A DNA stretch of 64,000 nt from contig NC_090322.1 of the NCBI RefSeq assembly GCF_040869045.1, forward strand, positions 196,663,477-196,727,476, written 5' to 3'. The notes beneath the pieces were generated by a model that ran no database searches, was not told where the DNA came from, and saw only the letters and a program-made list of their open reading frames with translations. The stretch comes from Eurosta solidaginis. Lineage: Eukaryota > Arthropoda > Insecta > Diptera > Tephritidae. Positions 20,607 to 32,611 of this stretch are shown here, piece by piece. Made by a program: the position numbers and the translations under genes. The stretch's first letter is position 1. Every line of letters starts with the position of its first letter.

Positions 20607-20980
20607 TGTAATTTATGCAAAGTGACCGCATACATATCTACACACATAGCAGGCGCGGCGTCTAAGTAGTTTAGTCTGTAACATAAACAAAACGCAGCTA
20701 AGTAACTAAGCATTTGCTGACACCACGTATTCCTCTACTCCGGCACTTTCACATGCTTTCAGCAAATGCATTGAAGCAGCTTATGAATGTGTGAGCGTAG
20801 GCTTGGCTACATGACTTTTGTTAGGCTTAGTAAGAATTAGAATAAAAATGTATTGTAGTAACTAAATAGCGCATAAGAAATATAAGTATAAATAAGCTGA
20901 AGTTTTAAAATAAAGAATATTTGGTGTTCGGCAGTCAAGGGTGCCACTTCCTAAATAATCTTATGGTTTGTTCTATATGG
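20607..20980 (+). mobile_element. 5' LTR of a decayed Ty3/gypsy element
   Basis: Starts TGTAATTTATGCAAAG at a sharp boundary with the GGGATC array. It contains a TATA-like 'agtataaataagc' (about 20885) and AATAAA (about 20911). It ends just before 'tggcgatcataccag' (20978 on), which looks like a degenerate primer-binding site of the TGGCGACC type used by mdg1/412-like elements. The exact 3' boundary is uncertain. No matching 3' LTR is in the window. Confidence 0.6.
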
Positions 20981-22071
20981 CGATCATACCAGTTTTCAAC
21001 GAACAGCTAAAGTATACTTCCAGGATTGCTGGCACTAGCTGGAAATAAATAATTTTTTTTGACGACCATGAGCAACTCTACAACGAGTTGACTTTTGATA
21101 TTATTTTTACTTTTAATATTGTGGATATTATCCTGAGTAAATTTGGCAGCAAACGAGGGAGAAAGGATACTCTCTACATTTCAAGGATACACTCATATAT
21201 ATTAATGGAATAAGCGGATAAATGGGTACAAAACGCTGGCAACCACTGATATCGCATTTATTTGCACAATTTCGGAAGACAAGTTGGATTGAATCGCATA
21301 AGAAGTGGATAATATACATATATACGTACAGCGGCATACTAAGTGGAACAGCAATGAAGGAAGGAACTTTTCACGCAATGATAACAAGGAGCTAAAGAAA
21401 CAACAGGGGAATAATACCACAACAACTCAGGCGCTAATATTAAGTAAACTAAGCCTATTGGCGAGCAAAAATTATATTTTTGCTGTAAATTTTTTTTACT
21501 TTGAATTATGACAAGAAGAAGACATAAAAAAGCACAGCCAATTTGACCCAGCCTAGAGTTGAGGAAACAAAGCGTATGATGATATTGTATAACATTACAG
21601 ATTATAAATAAAAAAATGAAACATTTTTATATATATCTTTTGACAATGGGAGGCCAAGAATCGAAATGCTAACGTGGTAAGCACAGTCCAAATAATAGAC
21701 CACACTAAAGCCTTGCAAACTTATTTCTGAGATGTTATTCAACACATAACAAAATTTTGAAAAACTGTGTTGAAGCATCTCACGATAATCTTACAGTCGT
21801 TGGATAACATAAGCAAAGCTATACAAGGGGTAAATAGCCTATTAACAGGCAATCATTAGCTGGAAGCACATCAAATTTTTTCCAGTGTTAGGGATAAATT
21901 GGTATCCTCACTAGCAAGATATAATATAGAAGCAACCGTCCCAATCACATTTTAAAACGTAATAGAAATAGACTTTAGTACCCTCTTGGAATCTCAATCC
22001 AATTTAGAGGACAGTCCAAAAATTGAAATCCAACACAAAATTCCCAAAAAGAAGATTTGCAAACTAACAAA
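20981..22071 (+). other. Leader region of the gypsy element
   Basis: Between the probable primer-binding site and the gag start. AT-rich and stop-rich, with no domain recognised. It may include degraded 5' gag sequence. Confidence 0.4.
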
Positions 22072-22719
22072 ATGGCGCAAACAACAGTAGAATTTTTAAA
22101 AACGGCTTCGTCAATTCTGCCTGAGTTTGATGGTAAGCCTGAAAACTAACATATCTTCCTAGACGCACTAGATATCCTAGAAGAAATTAAGGATACTCAT
22201 GGGACCAAAGCAGTCTCCATGATAAAAACTAACCTGAAGGGTACAGCTAGAAACCGTCTGAGCACTGAATTTTCAATACTACCAATAAAGCAAAAGTTGA
22301 GTTCAACAATTAAAGGTGAATCGGTAGAGGTTTTGACGGCAAAACTCTTAAACGTCCAACAGCGCAGTAAAACAGCTAACCAGTACACTGCAGAAATCTA
22401 AAAATTACAAAAATTGTTGGAGGGTGCTTACATATCAGATGGTCTTGCACCTGATTTGGCAACCAAATATGCCACACAATCAGCTGTAAAGGCTATATGT
22501 AAGAACTCGGGTAACGAAAGAGTTAAAATGACAATGCAAGCAGGAACGTTCACATCTATGAACGAGGCTGTTTCAAAATTTACGAATAGCTGTATTGAAG
22601 TCGCGGGTAACTCAAAGACGCGATCACAAGGCAATTACCGGGGTAACGTCCGAAGAAGCTACCAAAATAATAATTATCGAGGTAACCCAAACCGAAGATA
22701 TTACAATAATTCTAATCGG

Positions 22720-22760
<41 letters not shown>
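22072..22760 (+). pseudogene. gag: gag of the gypsy element (broken)
   Basis: Starts MAQTTVEFLKTASSILPEF. After an in-frame TAA (near 22147) it continues with 'HIFLDALDILEEI', 'MIKTNLKGTARNRLST' and 'GESVEVLTAKLLNVQQ'. After a second TAA it goes on with 'LATKYATQSAVKAICKN' and an Asn/Arg-rich tail ending in a poly-Asn (AAT)n run (22726-22760). The order matches capsid-type Gag of insect gypsy elements. The poly-Asn tract is where the R1-like element inserted. Confidence 0.75.
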
Positions 22761-22761
<1 letters not shown>

Positions 22762-23000
22762 CCTTGGCAGGTCTCCAAGTACGTTCGAAGCCACGTCACC
22801 ATTAAGTTGGCGGTGCAGGCTCAGTTGAGATGACTCCTGACTTACGCCGGATTATAGCTATGAACACAGACTCTCATAAGGACCTGTGTCAACCCTCGCG
22901 TGGCCTCCCTGCACATGCAAAGTTAACCACGGGAATCTAAAACGGCGACTGCACATCGGACGGAGATAGCGGCTTGTAGCGGAGAGCCAGCTGAAAAGAA

Positions 23001-24399
23001 ATGAGCCAAACAATTGAAATGCGTAAAAGTAACGAGGTTAATGATAGCGGCGTGACCGCTTTTGAAAGGAGCAGCAAGGTGCTCCGATCGCCGGTGTTAA
23101 AAGCCGCTACCAATGCGACAATAGCACCAGGAGAGAAACAAGGTGGCGGGTCAGCAATGGCCAAGGACACCCCACGACGAACGCAAGGGGGGACAAAAGC
23201 TAGGGAAAACAGTAGGAAAGTAGATGTAAGGTGGCGGCAATGACGGCCGGGAAACCTCCGTATGCGGTGCAACACCGGGGAGGACAAGTCAAGTTGACCT
23301 CCTCGAGTATGCAAGAGTTGTGCTGCGCAGCATGCAGGCTGCTGCGGCCAAACAGAAAAATGTGTCGATGGACATAAAGAACGGCATGGCATAGCTTGAA
23401 GAGACACTGAGTCGCATGCGCTCTTTATTAGAGGGTAAAAGCGCAGAGTACACCGAACCGAAAGCGACTCGTGGGAACAAAAGAGCACGAACGAACTCTG
23501 GCTCGCAACCGGGGGCCTTGGAGGCCAAGAAAAAGTGTGATGAGGGTTCTGCGAAGACAATCTCGGGCGAAACTTGGACGACCGTAAGGAACCGGAAAGT
23601 CAAACCACGCCCTGAGAAAGAACAAAGGACACCACCTGAGCAAGCCAAGAAGGCAAAAAGAAAAGGCAAGCCCAGAAAGAGACGGGCCGCAACTTTCGTA
23701 GTTAGACCAGCCCAGGGAAAGAACTACGCTGAAGTCGTAGGAGCCATCCGGGGCGAGCTTCGGCCTGAAGATACAGGGACCGTCATACGCTCCGTCCGAA
23801 AAACCAAATCCGGGAGTGTACTTATCGAAACTGCACGTTGCGGCGATAAATCAGCGTTCATCCAAGCGATAGGAAGCGCTGTTGGAGAAGCGCGTGAAAC
23901 AAAGCAGCTTACACGGCGATTGCGGATAGAGGTGCTGAGCATGGACTGTCTGGCAACCGCCGAAGAGGTTGCCGAGGCTGTTAGGAAAGCTGCTGGAGGG
24001 GAAATGACGGGACAGGTCCGTGTGTCTATTTTCTCGGCAAACCAACGTGAACAGAAGATGGCAGCCATTGAAGTGGACGAAGCTGTTGGCGTCCTTTTAC
24101 TAGCCAAGGGCAAGATCTGTATCGGCTGGCTGCAATGCAGGCTTAGACAGAGCGTACACGTGCAGTGATGCTTCAGGTGTCTAGGCTACGGACACCAAAA
24201 AGTAGACTGCAAAGGCCCTGATAGAAGCAGTGCTTGCTGGAAGTGCGGACAGAGTGGCCACCAGGCCTCGGCCTGCACGGAAACTCCAAAGTGCTTTTTA
24301 TGCCAGTCAGACAAGGTCGACCACCTTCCCGGGTCTGGAGCATGCAGCACCTTCAGGGAGGCACTCGCTGCCGCAAAGGCCAAACAGGCGCGCAAGTGA
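23001..24399 (+). pseudogene. ORF1 (Gag-like nucleic-acid-binding protein) of the R1-like element
   Basis: A Lys/Arg-rich N-terminal part starts at MSQTIEMRKS (23001). It is broken by a stop near 23241 and another at about 23392. The main open part (23416-24168) has 'ETWTTVRNRKVKPRPEKEQ' and a conserved block 'AQGKNYAEVVGAIRGEL'. After a TGA at 24166 come three CCHC-type knuckles: 'CFRCLGYGHQKVDC', 'CWKCGQSGHQASAC' and 'CFLCQSDKVDHLPG', ending at 24399. The TGA stands where this family has Arg (CGA), consistent with a C-to-T change. The protein would package element RNA. Confidence 0.8.
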
Positions 24400-27300
24400 C
24401 CAGGTTCATCCAAGGCAACCTGAACCGAAGCAGGTTAGCCGACAGTCTGCTGGACCAACTGGTTCTTGAAAACAGAGCCAGCTATGCCATCATCAGCCAA
24501 CCTTATAGAGTCAGGAGTGACTGGCACGTACACCTAACAGGTGCTGCTGCGATCTGGATCCTAGACGCTGGCACCCACGTACGAAGCCGTGTTGTCGGAA
24601 ATGGCTACGTACGCATAACAGTATCGCACACCACACTAGTGAGCTGCTACCTGTCCCCAAACGATCCAATTCAAGGGTTTAAAGATAAGCTAGAACTACT
24701 GGAAGACGATTTGCGTGATGAAACCGGTAACGTGGTCGTCGCTGGAGATTTCAACGCTAGGGCTGTTGAGTGGGGAATGCCCCAGACTAACTCCAGAGGA
24801 AGGCTAGTACTAGAAATGGCTGCCCGACTTGGATTGGTCATTCTGAATACCGACACGACCCCGACATATCGGCGACCAGGCTTTGGACACTCTATCCCTG
24901 ACATTACATTAGTATCGGAAAACTTACTGTCAAAGGCGGCTGGATGGATGGTGATGGAGGATCTCACGGGTAGTGACCATAACTACATCACCTTCCATCT
25001 TAATGATTCAGGGCAAAGTCGAACAGGGAGACCGCCCCGTATGAAAACAAAATGGGATGCCTCTAAGGTTGACGCTGCAAAGTTCTCCGCTGTTGTACAA
25101 GCGAGCGCACGGCAGATAGTCGACAGTGCCGAAGAGGCAAACGCTGCGGTAGAAGCCACCATGCGTTGCCTGAACAACGCATGCAAGACCTCAATGCCAC
25201 GAAAAGGGCCTAGGAGAGGTGAAAAACAAGTGCACTGGTGGAGTAGCGAAATCGCCGAACTACGCAGGGTATGCCATAGAAAGCGAAGGCTGGCAACCCG
25301 CGCACGCAGCAGGCCTGACGCGCTAGAGCATGCGGAGGCATACAAAAGAGCAAAAAAGGTTCTCTGTGCCGCCATAAAGCAAAGTAAACTTGATAGCTGG
25401 AAAAAGCTTTGCAAATAAGTTGATCGCGATCCTTGGGGACAAGGGTATAAAATAGTAATGGGGAAATTCCGCCCACCGAACCAAACGATGGATGAGGGAA
25501 AGATGCGAAGTATAGTAGATGCTCTGTTCCTCACTCACACAAGCAGAGAGGGTGACACCGTCATGCAGCCGTTCAGTGAAAGTGAGCTAAAAGCGGCCCT
25601 ACACTGAATGAAGCCCGGTAAAGTGCCAGGACCGGATGGGATACCAGCTGAAGCAATAAGATTGGCTGCTAAGAGTAGTCCTGAGTTGCTGTTGCACATG
25701 TATAACAAATGCCTGGAAGCCAGGATCTTTCATACAAGGTGGAAGACAGCGCACCTCGTGCTAATCCCGAAAGGCAAGGGAGACCCGAACTCCCCGTCAT
25801 CTTTTCGACCATTACGCATGCTCGAAACGGCCGGGAAAATGATGGAAAGGCTCCTTAAATAACGGCTGATAGCAGCATTTGACGATGGAGCTGGTCTGTC
25901 CCATCGGCAGCATGGGTTCCGGAAAGGTCACTCCACAATAGATGCCATAGCCGAGGTTATAAATGCGGTAAGGAAAGCCGAAACCGCGTGCCACCAAGCT
26001 GATCACCCTGGATGTGAAAAATGCCTTCAATTCCGTCAGGTGGGACGATATGCTCGATGCGCTGAAACACTCTTTCAAGGTACCTCCTTATCTACTAGCC
26101 ATATTAAGGAACTACCTAAAAGATCGCTGGCTCACGTATGAAACAAATCAAGGTCAGAGAAAGGTGAGGATAACAGGCGGAGCAGCCCAGGGATCGGTGT
26201 TAGGTCCCGACCTCTGGAATGCTTCGTATGACAGCCTCCTTCGTTTGCACATGCCAGAAAGTGCTTTTCTTGTCGCTTTCGCAGACGACGTGGCTGCCGT
26301 AATTACAGCATGGAACTGCGAGCTGGCGCAGCTTAAATTAAACTAAGTAATGCCCAGTGTAAATAGATGGATGAGTGACCGTGGACTTCAGCTCGCGACA
26401 GCGAAAACTGATCGAATTCCCACCATTACGAATATGATGGTTGGAGAACAACAAGTACAAACACGCAGCTCCACGAAATACCTTGGGGTGAGGCTAGATA
26501 GCAAACTAACCTTCTCGGAACACTTTCAAGGAGCCTGTGAGAAAACTGCACGGACCATAGGATACTTAAGCCGATTAATGGCAAACACAGGCGGGCCAAG
26601 GCCATGTATAAGAAAGCTGCTTGCTTCCGCTTCGGATTCTATACTCTTGTACGGTGCAGAAATTTGGGCGGATGCAATGAAATTCCGAAAGTATCGAGCA
26701 GCTATTACTTCTGTCCAACGCAGAGGGGCGCTACGAATTGCCTCAGCTTACCGCACGGTATTCGCAGACGCAGTTCTTGTTATTGCGGGAACCGTACCGA
26801 TACATCTTCTCGCTGAGGAGAGGAAATCAATTTACCACCTCCGAGGAGAAGTACGTAGAGATGTTGCTGCCGTGCAGGGGCGAAAAGATTCTATCCGACG
26901 CTGGCAACAGCAATGGAGCTGCAGCACTGCAGGCAAGTGGACCAGGGAACTGATTCCCGAGCTGGAGCCATGGTTAGAACGGCCACATGGAGAGGTCGAC
27001 TTCTACCTGACACAGTTTTTAAGTGGCCACGGCTACTTCCGGGAATACCTCCACAGGATGGGCAAAGTTGAAAATCCGAATTGCTTATACTGTGGGCTCA
27101 TAGACGACGTACGCCGCACCTTTTTCGAATGCGATCACTTCGCACAGCAACGAAGAAGAGTGGAAGTAACGCTAGGCGACCTATCCCCGGGCAGTGTCAT
27201 CCATAAAATGACCTGCGGAAATGACAGATGGGACATGGTCAGAAGATATGCAAGGAATATTCTCCTCGCTAAACGGCAAGGTGATTGCTTAGCCCAATAA
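24400..27300 (+). pseudogene. ORF2 (endonuclease-reverse transcriptase) of the R1-like element
   Basis: Its frame overlaps the end of ORF1 and has no clear ATG. The endonuclease (APE type) shows 'FIQGNLNRSRLADSLL', 'VVVAGDFNARAVEWG', 'HSIPDITLVSE' and 'GSDHNYITFH' (to about 25000). The RT shows 'MKPGKVPGPDGIPAEAI' (25608), 'FRKGHSTIDAIAEVI', 'TLDVKNAFNSVRWDDM' (about 26008), 'GGAAQGSVLGPDLWN', 'VAFADDVAAV' (catalytic, about 26272-26301) and 'KYLGVRLDSKLTFSEH'. The C-terminus has the zinc motif 'CLYCGLIDDVRRTFFECDHF' (about 27085) and ends at 27300. Lesions: stops at 25416, 25605, 25859 and 26344 and a frameshift near 26000. Confidence 0.88.
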
Positions 27301-27531
27301 CGTGAGAGTAGCCAAAGAGCTCACGTAGCGCGCTTCCGTGCCCGAAGTTATGCTAAACGCGGTTCCAGGTGCGGAAAATGCGCGGGCCGTGTGAGGTTAG
27401 GTTTTTGTGGGTAGCCCATGAAGAAAAAGAAAGGGAGTCCTACACTCGGAGAGGCTCGCTGCTACAGAGAGTAGCACCGAGGCTTAACAACCCGGTTAGT
27501 GCATAAAGCATTTCCTCCTTCCACGTAACAC

Positions 27532-27555
<24 letters not shown>

Positions 27556-27588
<33 letters not shown>

Positions 27589-28391
27589 ATAATTTGCCAA
27601 GACGCAATTTTGGAGGTCAGTCAAGATCATCTAATCAAAATAACACGCGAAATCTCCGTAATTTAAACCAACAGTAAAACCAGCAAGCTCCACTCCCAAC
27701 AGTAAACTCGAAGGGTAATAAAGTATGTACATTCAACTTGCATCTGAACAGCTACATATCTTCCAATAATACCCTAAATAAGTCAACTTCAACGTTTCTG
27801 ATATATACAGGAGCGGATATCTCAATTATAAAGAAGGGTCAAATTGGAAGTAATCTCACAAATAATAACTCACAGATCACATATTTAAAAGGTATTGGCC
27901 GAGGCATAACAAGCACACTTGGAACAGTAAAAGCAGGTCTAGCAGATGATAGTCTTTTAATACGACATAAATTTCACATTGTAGAAGATAATTTCCCAAT
28001 CCCATGAGATGGAATTTTGGGACTCGATTTGATTAAAAAATAGAATTGCATTTTAGATTATAATAAAAATGGGGATAGCCTAGTACTACGACCATATGAT
28101 TACCCAGAAGATATAGCTATACAAATAGCGAATAAACCAACAATCAATAGCATTACAATACCCGCAAGATCCGAAGTAATTAGACAGGTTCATATCAAAA
28201 GTAACAATAATGAACTATTAGAATCTCATCAAGAATTGTCTGATGGCATTGTTTATAGCCAACACGATAGTAAACTCAAATCAAGCTTTAATTAGAATAA
28301 TTAATACAAAAGATAGATATGCAATCATTCAAGATTATGACATCAAAACAGAAAATTTAGAGGATTATGTAAAAATTTAAAATATACTTAA
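27556..28391 (+). pseudogene. gypsy gag end and protease region (broken)
   Basis: Resumes the (AAT)n run, then stop-rich gag tail. At 27738-28007 an aspartic-protease domain is seen. 'FLIYTGADISIIKKG' is the active-site motif with Tyr in place of the first Asp (normally DTGA). 'DGILGLDLI' follows after a stop. The active-site substitution and stops mean it is dead. Interrupted at 28388-28391 (TTAA) by piggyBac. Confidence 0.75.
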
Positions 28392-31172
28392 CCCTAGGAC
28401 TTATACCCAGCTTTTACTACGACTTCTTATACCCGGGTACAGGTGTGGCCGGTTGCCTGTTTTACCCGTTTTTCCTCATTTTTTCTGAGAAACAAGTTAC
28501 TTTTTTTAATGCAATGTTGTAGCTGACTGTCTTACGAACATTTTAAGTAGTTATAAACATATATTTGTAGCCTGCTTCTAAGAATTGCGCACATTCTAAG
28601 TTATTTCTAAGGAGTCAATAATTTCTATTGTTGTTAGAATTTTTAGAATACAACCTTTTTCGCGCACTCTTAATTATTTAGAAGAAGACATTATATTGTA
28701 CCCTTGCTAGAATTTGCTGACAAACAACATTTGATATAATCCAACTACCAGTCAGGTAAGAAATGCTTCCAGAAACTTAAGGGTTGCAGCTATATAAACG
28801 GCAGTTTTGCGAGTTTATATTCATTGAGCGTTCTTTTGAAGTGTGAAGTTGATTTATATTTGTGAAAATAACAAGTCAGAAAAAATTTAAAATATTACAA
28901 CATGGATAGCAGAAGGAACATGGAATATTTGTCTTCGAATCAATATATGAGGTAAATACAAATAACTCAAATATAATTTCATAAATGGAATAAAAATTAA
29001 TTATTTTTATATAGATTATCTGACGCTGAAAAAGAGCAGTACATACAAAACCTGTTTGACGAAATCTCAGATGATGAATTATTTTCCGACCCTGAAGGGG
29101 ATGAAAGCGAACAAGTAGCAGTAGCAGATGGCGTGGTTGAATCGGATGTAGAAGACCCTGATTACACAATTGACAATGCCCAGGTAGATGAGGCTGATTA
29201 CGAAGAATCTGACAATGAATCCGATGCTGAAGATGATTCTGAGGAGATTAATTTGCGTGCAGCTGAATTCGTAGCACGTGATAGTACCATATGGAGCTCA
29301 CAGCCACGACTTGCACGCCAAACTAGGCAACAAAATATTTTGCGACAGCGAAGTGGGCCCGCAAAATCAACTACTATGATGTCAATAGTCAATAAATATA
29401 AATGTTTTATGACTCCGGAAATGGTGGATATTATAGTACGCTACACCAACAAAAAATCAGAAGCTACAAATGCGGAATTAAACGCAAAACATCCAGAGGC
29501 GGAACCAAAAACATGGAAGGAGGTTACTTTGAGCGAAATGTATGCGTTCATTGGAGTGCTTATTATGACTGGCGCTAACCGCAGCAATGCCGAATGTGCG
29601 CCGGACTTGTGGTCGGTGGAAAATTGTCCATTATATCGTGCGTCAATGGGCATTAACCGCTTTCAGGCCATACTGCGGTTTATAAGGTTTGACGATGGCA
29701 ACACTTGGGCACAACGTTTGGAAACTGACAAAGCTGCACCAATATCCGAGCTGTGGACCATGATAAACTACAACTTTGAGCAGCCATATAAGCCAAGTGA
29801 ATATCTAACGGTAGACGAGCAGCTCCTTCCATATCGTGGCAGCACCCGTTTCACGCAATAAATCCCATCGAAACCGGCAAAATATGGCATCGAAGTGTGG
29901 TGGGTATGTGATGCCAAAAACGCATATCCACTGCATGGACAAATATACACTGGCCAAGCACCTACGGGACGGGAAACTAACCAGGGTGAACGCGTGGTCA
30001 AGGATTTAGTAAGCCGCTTTCATGGAACCGGCCGAAATATAACGATGGACAATTTTTTTACATCCCTAAATCTACTGGAAAGCTTGTCATCTATGAATTT
30101 CACGGCAGTTGGAACTCTGCAGAAAAATAAGCCCTACATCCCAAAGGAGATGTTGGCACACAAAGATCGTGCAGAGAGGTCAAGTACATTGGGTTTTAGG
30201 CCCAACATATCCATTTGCTCCTATGTGCCGAAAAAAAAACAAGGCAGTTATATTAGTATCATCAATGCATGACGATGATCACATTGGCGAAAGCGGCAAA
30301 CCAGAAATGATCGAGCTTTATAACAAGACAAAAGGAGGAGTGGACGTGATGAACCAATTGCTTGGTGAATATACTTGCCAAAGGATGACAAAGCGTTGGC
30401 CGTTGTCCCTATTCTTCAATATGATTGATTTGACGGCATTGGCAGCGTACATCATATATTATGAGAATAATCCCAACATCAGATGCACCAATGCGAAGCG
30501 TAAGAGATTTCTTCACCAGCTCGCCAAGGAACTGTCTATGCCCATAATTGAAGAGCGGTCGGTGAATCAGCAAGTGATGCGGAACTTCAACACAAAAATT
30601 GCAGTCGCGAGTTTCATAAGTACGGCCTTGCAAGGAAGTGCTGACAATATGCCATCAACGTCTCCAGCTGCTGGTGCAAAACCAAAGAAACAGCAGGTTG
30701 GAAGCTGTTTTCTCTGCTACATCCATGACCAACACAGAAGACGAACGCGTAACATGTGCAGAATATGTCAGCGCCCAATATGCATACGGCATTCTTCAAA
30801 TACATTTACATGTAATATTTGTGAAAATAATGAAGACAATTGAATAATTTAAATTTGTTTGCATATTTAGTTATAAGAAATAATCAATAAAATAATATTT
30901 TATAAAGAAAATAATAAATAAAAATGTTTTCCTTCAAAAAATGAGAAAAAACGAGAAAAAAAGCTACTGGCCACACCTGTACCCGGGTATAAGAAGTTGT
31001 AGGTGTCAACTTTGAAAGCTTATATCTCCAATCGACAATAGACACCAATCAACGTAGATTTACTTCGTTTTCCTAGATCAAAAATTTCAAGTCAATATAT
31101 TTAGCGATTTAGGAGCTACATCACTCCAAAGTAGCTACTGGCCACACCTGTACTTGGGTATAGGTCCTAGGG
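28392..31172 (+). mobile_element. piggyBac-family DNA transposon, 2781 bp, nearly intact
   Basis: Termini are CCCTAGGACTTATACCC (left) and GGGTATAGGTCCTAGGG (right), flanked by TTAA at 28388-28391 and 31173-31176. Subterminal repeats 'tatacccgggtacaggtgtg' (28430 on) occur inverted near 30970-31000 and again near 31140-31160. It carries one transposase gene. It is inserted between the protease and RT of the gypsy element. Confidence 0.96.
28902..30843 (+). pseudogene. piggyBac transposase (one stop, one frameshift)
   Basis: Exon 1, 28902-28951 (MDSRRNMEYLSSNQYMR), is joined by a 63-bp GT...AG intron (28952-29014) to exon 2. An acidic N-terminal region is followed by the DDE_Tnp_1_7 core. Catalytic aspartates lie in 'YLTVDEQLLPYRG' (codon 29814), 'ITMDNFFTSLN' (30048) and 'KGGVDVMNQLL' (30343). 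The C-terminus is a Cys-rich zinc domain, 'CFLCYIHDQ', 'MCRICQRPICIRH', 'CNIC' (about 30705-30830), which in this family binds the transposon ends. Total about 590 codons, normal for piggyBac. Two lesions: TAA at 29859-29861, and a nine-A run at 30231-30239 that gives a +1 shift. Otherwise collinear, so recently inactivated or a population variant. Confidence 0.93.
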
Positions 31173-31176
31173 TTAA

Positions 31177-31860
31177 AAACAAAGAAAAATTAGAAAGATT
31201 GAATAAAACTTTCCCGCCTTTCGCTAGAAAATCACTCAACACATTATGTTCAGAATTCGTTGATATATTTTCCTTGGAAACAGTATTAATCACGACCAAC
31301 AATTTTTACAAACAAAAAATGCATATGAAAGATAATACTCCTGTCTATATTAAAAATTATAGATTACCTCAAGCATATAAGGGTGAGATAAACAAAAACA
31401 AGTAAATAAATTAATTCAAGATGATATAGTGGAACCATCAACTTCATAATATAACAACCCTATTTTATTGGTACCTAAACAATCCCTTCCGGATAAACAA
31501 GAAAAAAAGGTGGAGATTAGTTGTTGATTTCAGACAAGTAAATAAAAAATTAACAGCTGATAAATTCCCGCTGCCTAGAATAAATGATATTCTGGATCCA
31601 TTAGGAAGAGCGAAATATTTCTCATGCCTAGATTTAATGTCTGGATTTCACCAAATAGAACTCAGCTCAGAGTGAAGGGATGTCACATCCTTTTCAGAAG
31701 ATAACGGTACTTATCGTTTCAAAAGATTATCTTATGGCCTCAAAGTAGCTGCAAACTCATTCCAGAGGATGATGAAATTGGCATTCGCTGGTTTAAAACC
31801 ATCACAAGCATTTTTGTACATGGACGATTTAGTCGTATTGGGCTGCTCCGAAAAACATAT
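31177..31860 (+). pseudogene. pol: gypsy reverse transcriptase, first part (broken)
   Basis: Collinear Ty3/gypsy RT: 'KLERLNKTFPPFARKSLNTL', 'NFYKQKMHMKDNTPVYIKNY', 'WRLVVDFRQVNKKLTADKF' (about 31510), 'FSCLDLMSGFHQIELSS', 'YRFKRLSYGLKVAANSFQRM' and the catalytic 'LYMDDLVVLG' (YMDD at 31817-31828). Several frameshifts and stops. The frame is cut at 'CSEKH' by the LTR element and continues at 35738. Confidence 0.88.
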
Positions 31861-32560
31861 TGTCACGGATATTAACATCACTAAGTTATACCATCACTAA
31901 GGCGATGCCAAGGCCACGATAAGCAGTATTTACGTTAATAATTAAATCAAGTATACACATATATAAGGCAGCCAGAGAGATGTCACACACAGATGCATTT
32001 ACTTATATGCCTATGTGCGCGCGAGAGACTGTAAACTACAAACATTCACATCAATAATTCAATCTTTATGTATCTCCATAAACGAATAAATAATTGCGTC
32101 TACACATATGTACGTATACGAGCAGCGGAGCGGCAATGCACAAACACAGGCATATATCTTATCTGAGTTGTCACAAGATAGAGCAATAATTTGTGCACGT
32201 AGTTGTGGCTGGCGATTTTGTAGCCGAAACAACTAGTAAGTTCTGGAAATCGAAGAGCCTAGAAGTATGCAGCGTAAACTATAAAAGCGGGGCAGGCGAG
32301 TAAGAAGTAATTCAGTTTGAGTTGAGCAATCAATCAGTTTGGTTAAGCACGCGATCTGGCGGCCAATAGTAGAGTTTCATTTGAGTTATCAATCAGTTTG
32401 GTTATTAAGCCAGCGAGTAGCAAAGTATAAGTGTTATTGTGAAGTACTTAATAAAGGCCATTTTTCCATCATTCAATATTGGAGTTATTTATTCAAAAGT
32501 TTATTGATTCGAACTTAGCAGAGGATTGTAAATAAGAGGATTTGCACTAAATTCGTTACA
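31861..32560 (+). repeat. 5' LTR
   Basis: TGTCACGG...TTCGTTACA. TATAAAAG at about 32280 and AATAAAGG near 32449 give a promoter and poly(A) signal in the expected order, with R starting near 32310. Confidence 0.93.
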
Positions 32561-32562
32561 AT

Positions 32563-32577
32563 TGGTGTCAGAAGAGG
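32563..32577 (+). promoter_or_regulatory. Primer-binding site
   Basis: TGGTGTCAGAAGAGG lies 2 nt after the LTR. Its first 12 bases are complementary to the 3' end (with CCA) of a tRNA-Leu type ending ...CTTCTGACA. The tRNA identity is from memory of fly tRNA-Leu sequences. Confidence 0.65.
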
Positions 32578-32611
32578 AATTGTTGAATAAATTCCAGAGG
32601 ACAACAAGGAC

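Larger units (their letters stand above)
22762..27555 (+). mobile_element. R1-like non-LTR retrotransposon, nearly full length, inactivated
   Basis: About 4.8 kb. A 5' leader, ORF1 with three zinc knuckles, ORF2 with endonuclease and RT, a 3' UTR of about 230 bp and a poly(A) run (27532-27555). Flanks on both sides are (AAT)n of the gypsy gag, so the target duplication cannot be resolved. G+C is higher than in the surrounding gypsy sequence. Confidence 0.88.

Noticed and set aside
22937..23669. Long minus-strand ORFs (up to 207 codons) over the R1-like ORF1
   Set aside because: They are antisense to a G+C-rich coding region; no domain, and the plus-strand ORF1 explains the sequence.
22072..28391. 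Reading the gag and protease of the older gypsy element as one active gene
   Set aside because: Several stops, a 4.8-kb insertion and loss of the protease active-site Asp (IYTGAD) show it is dead.
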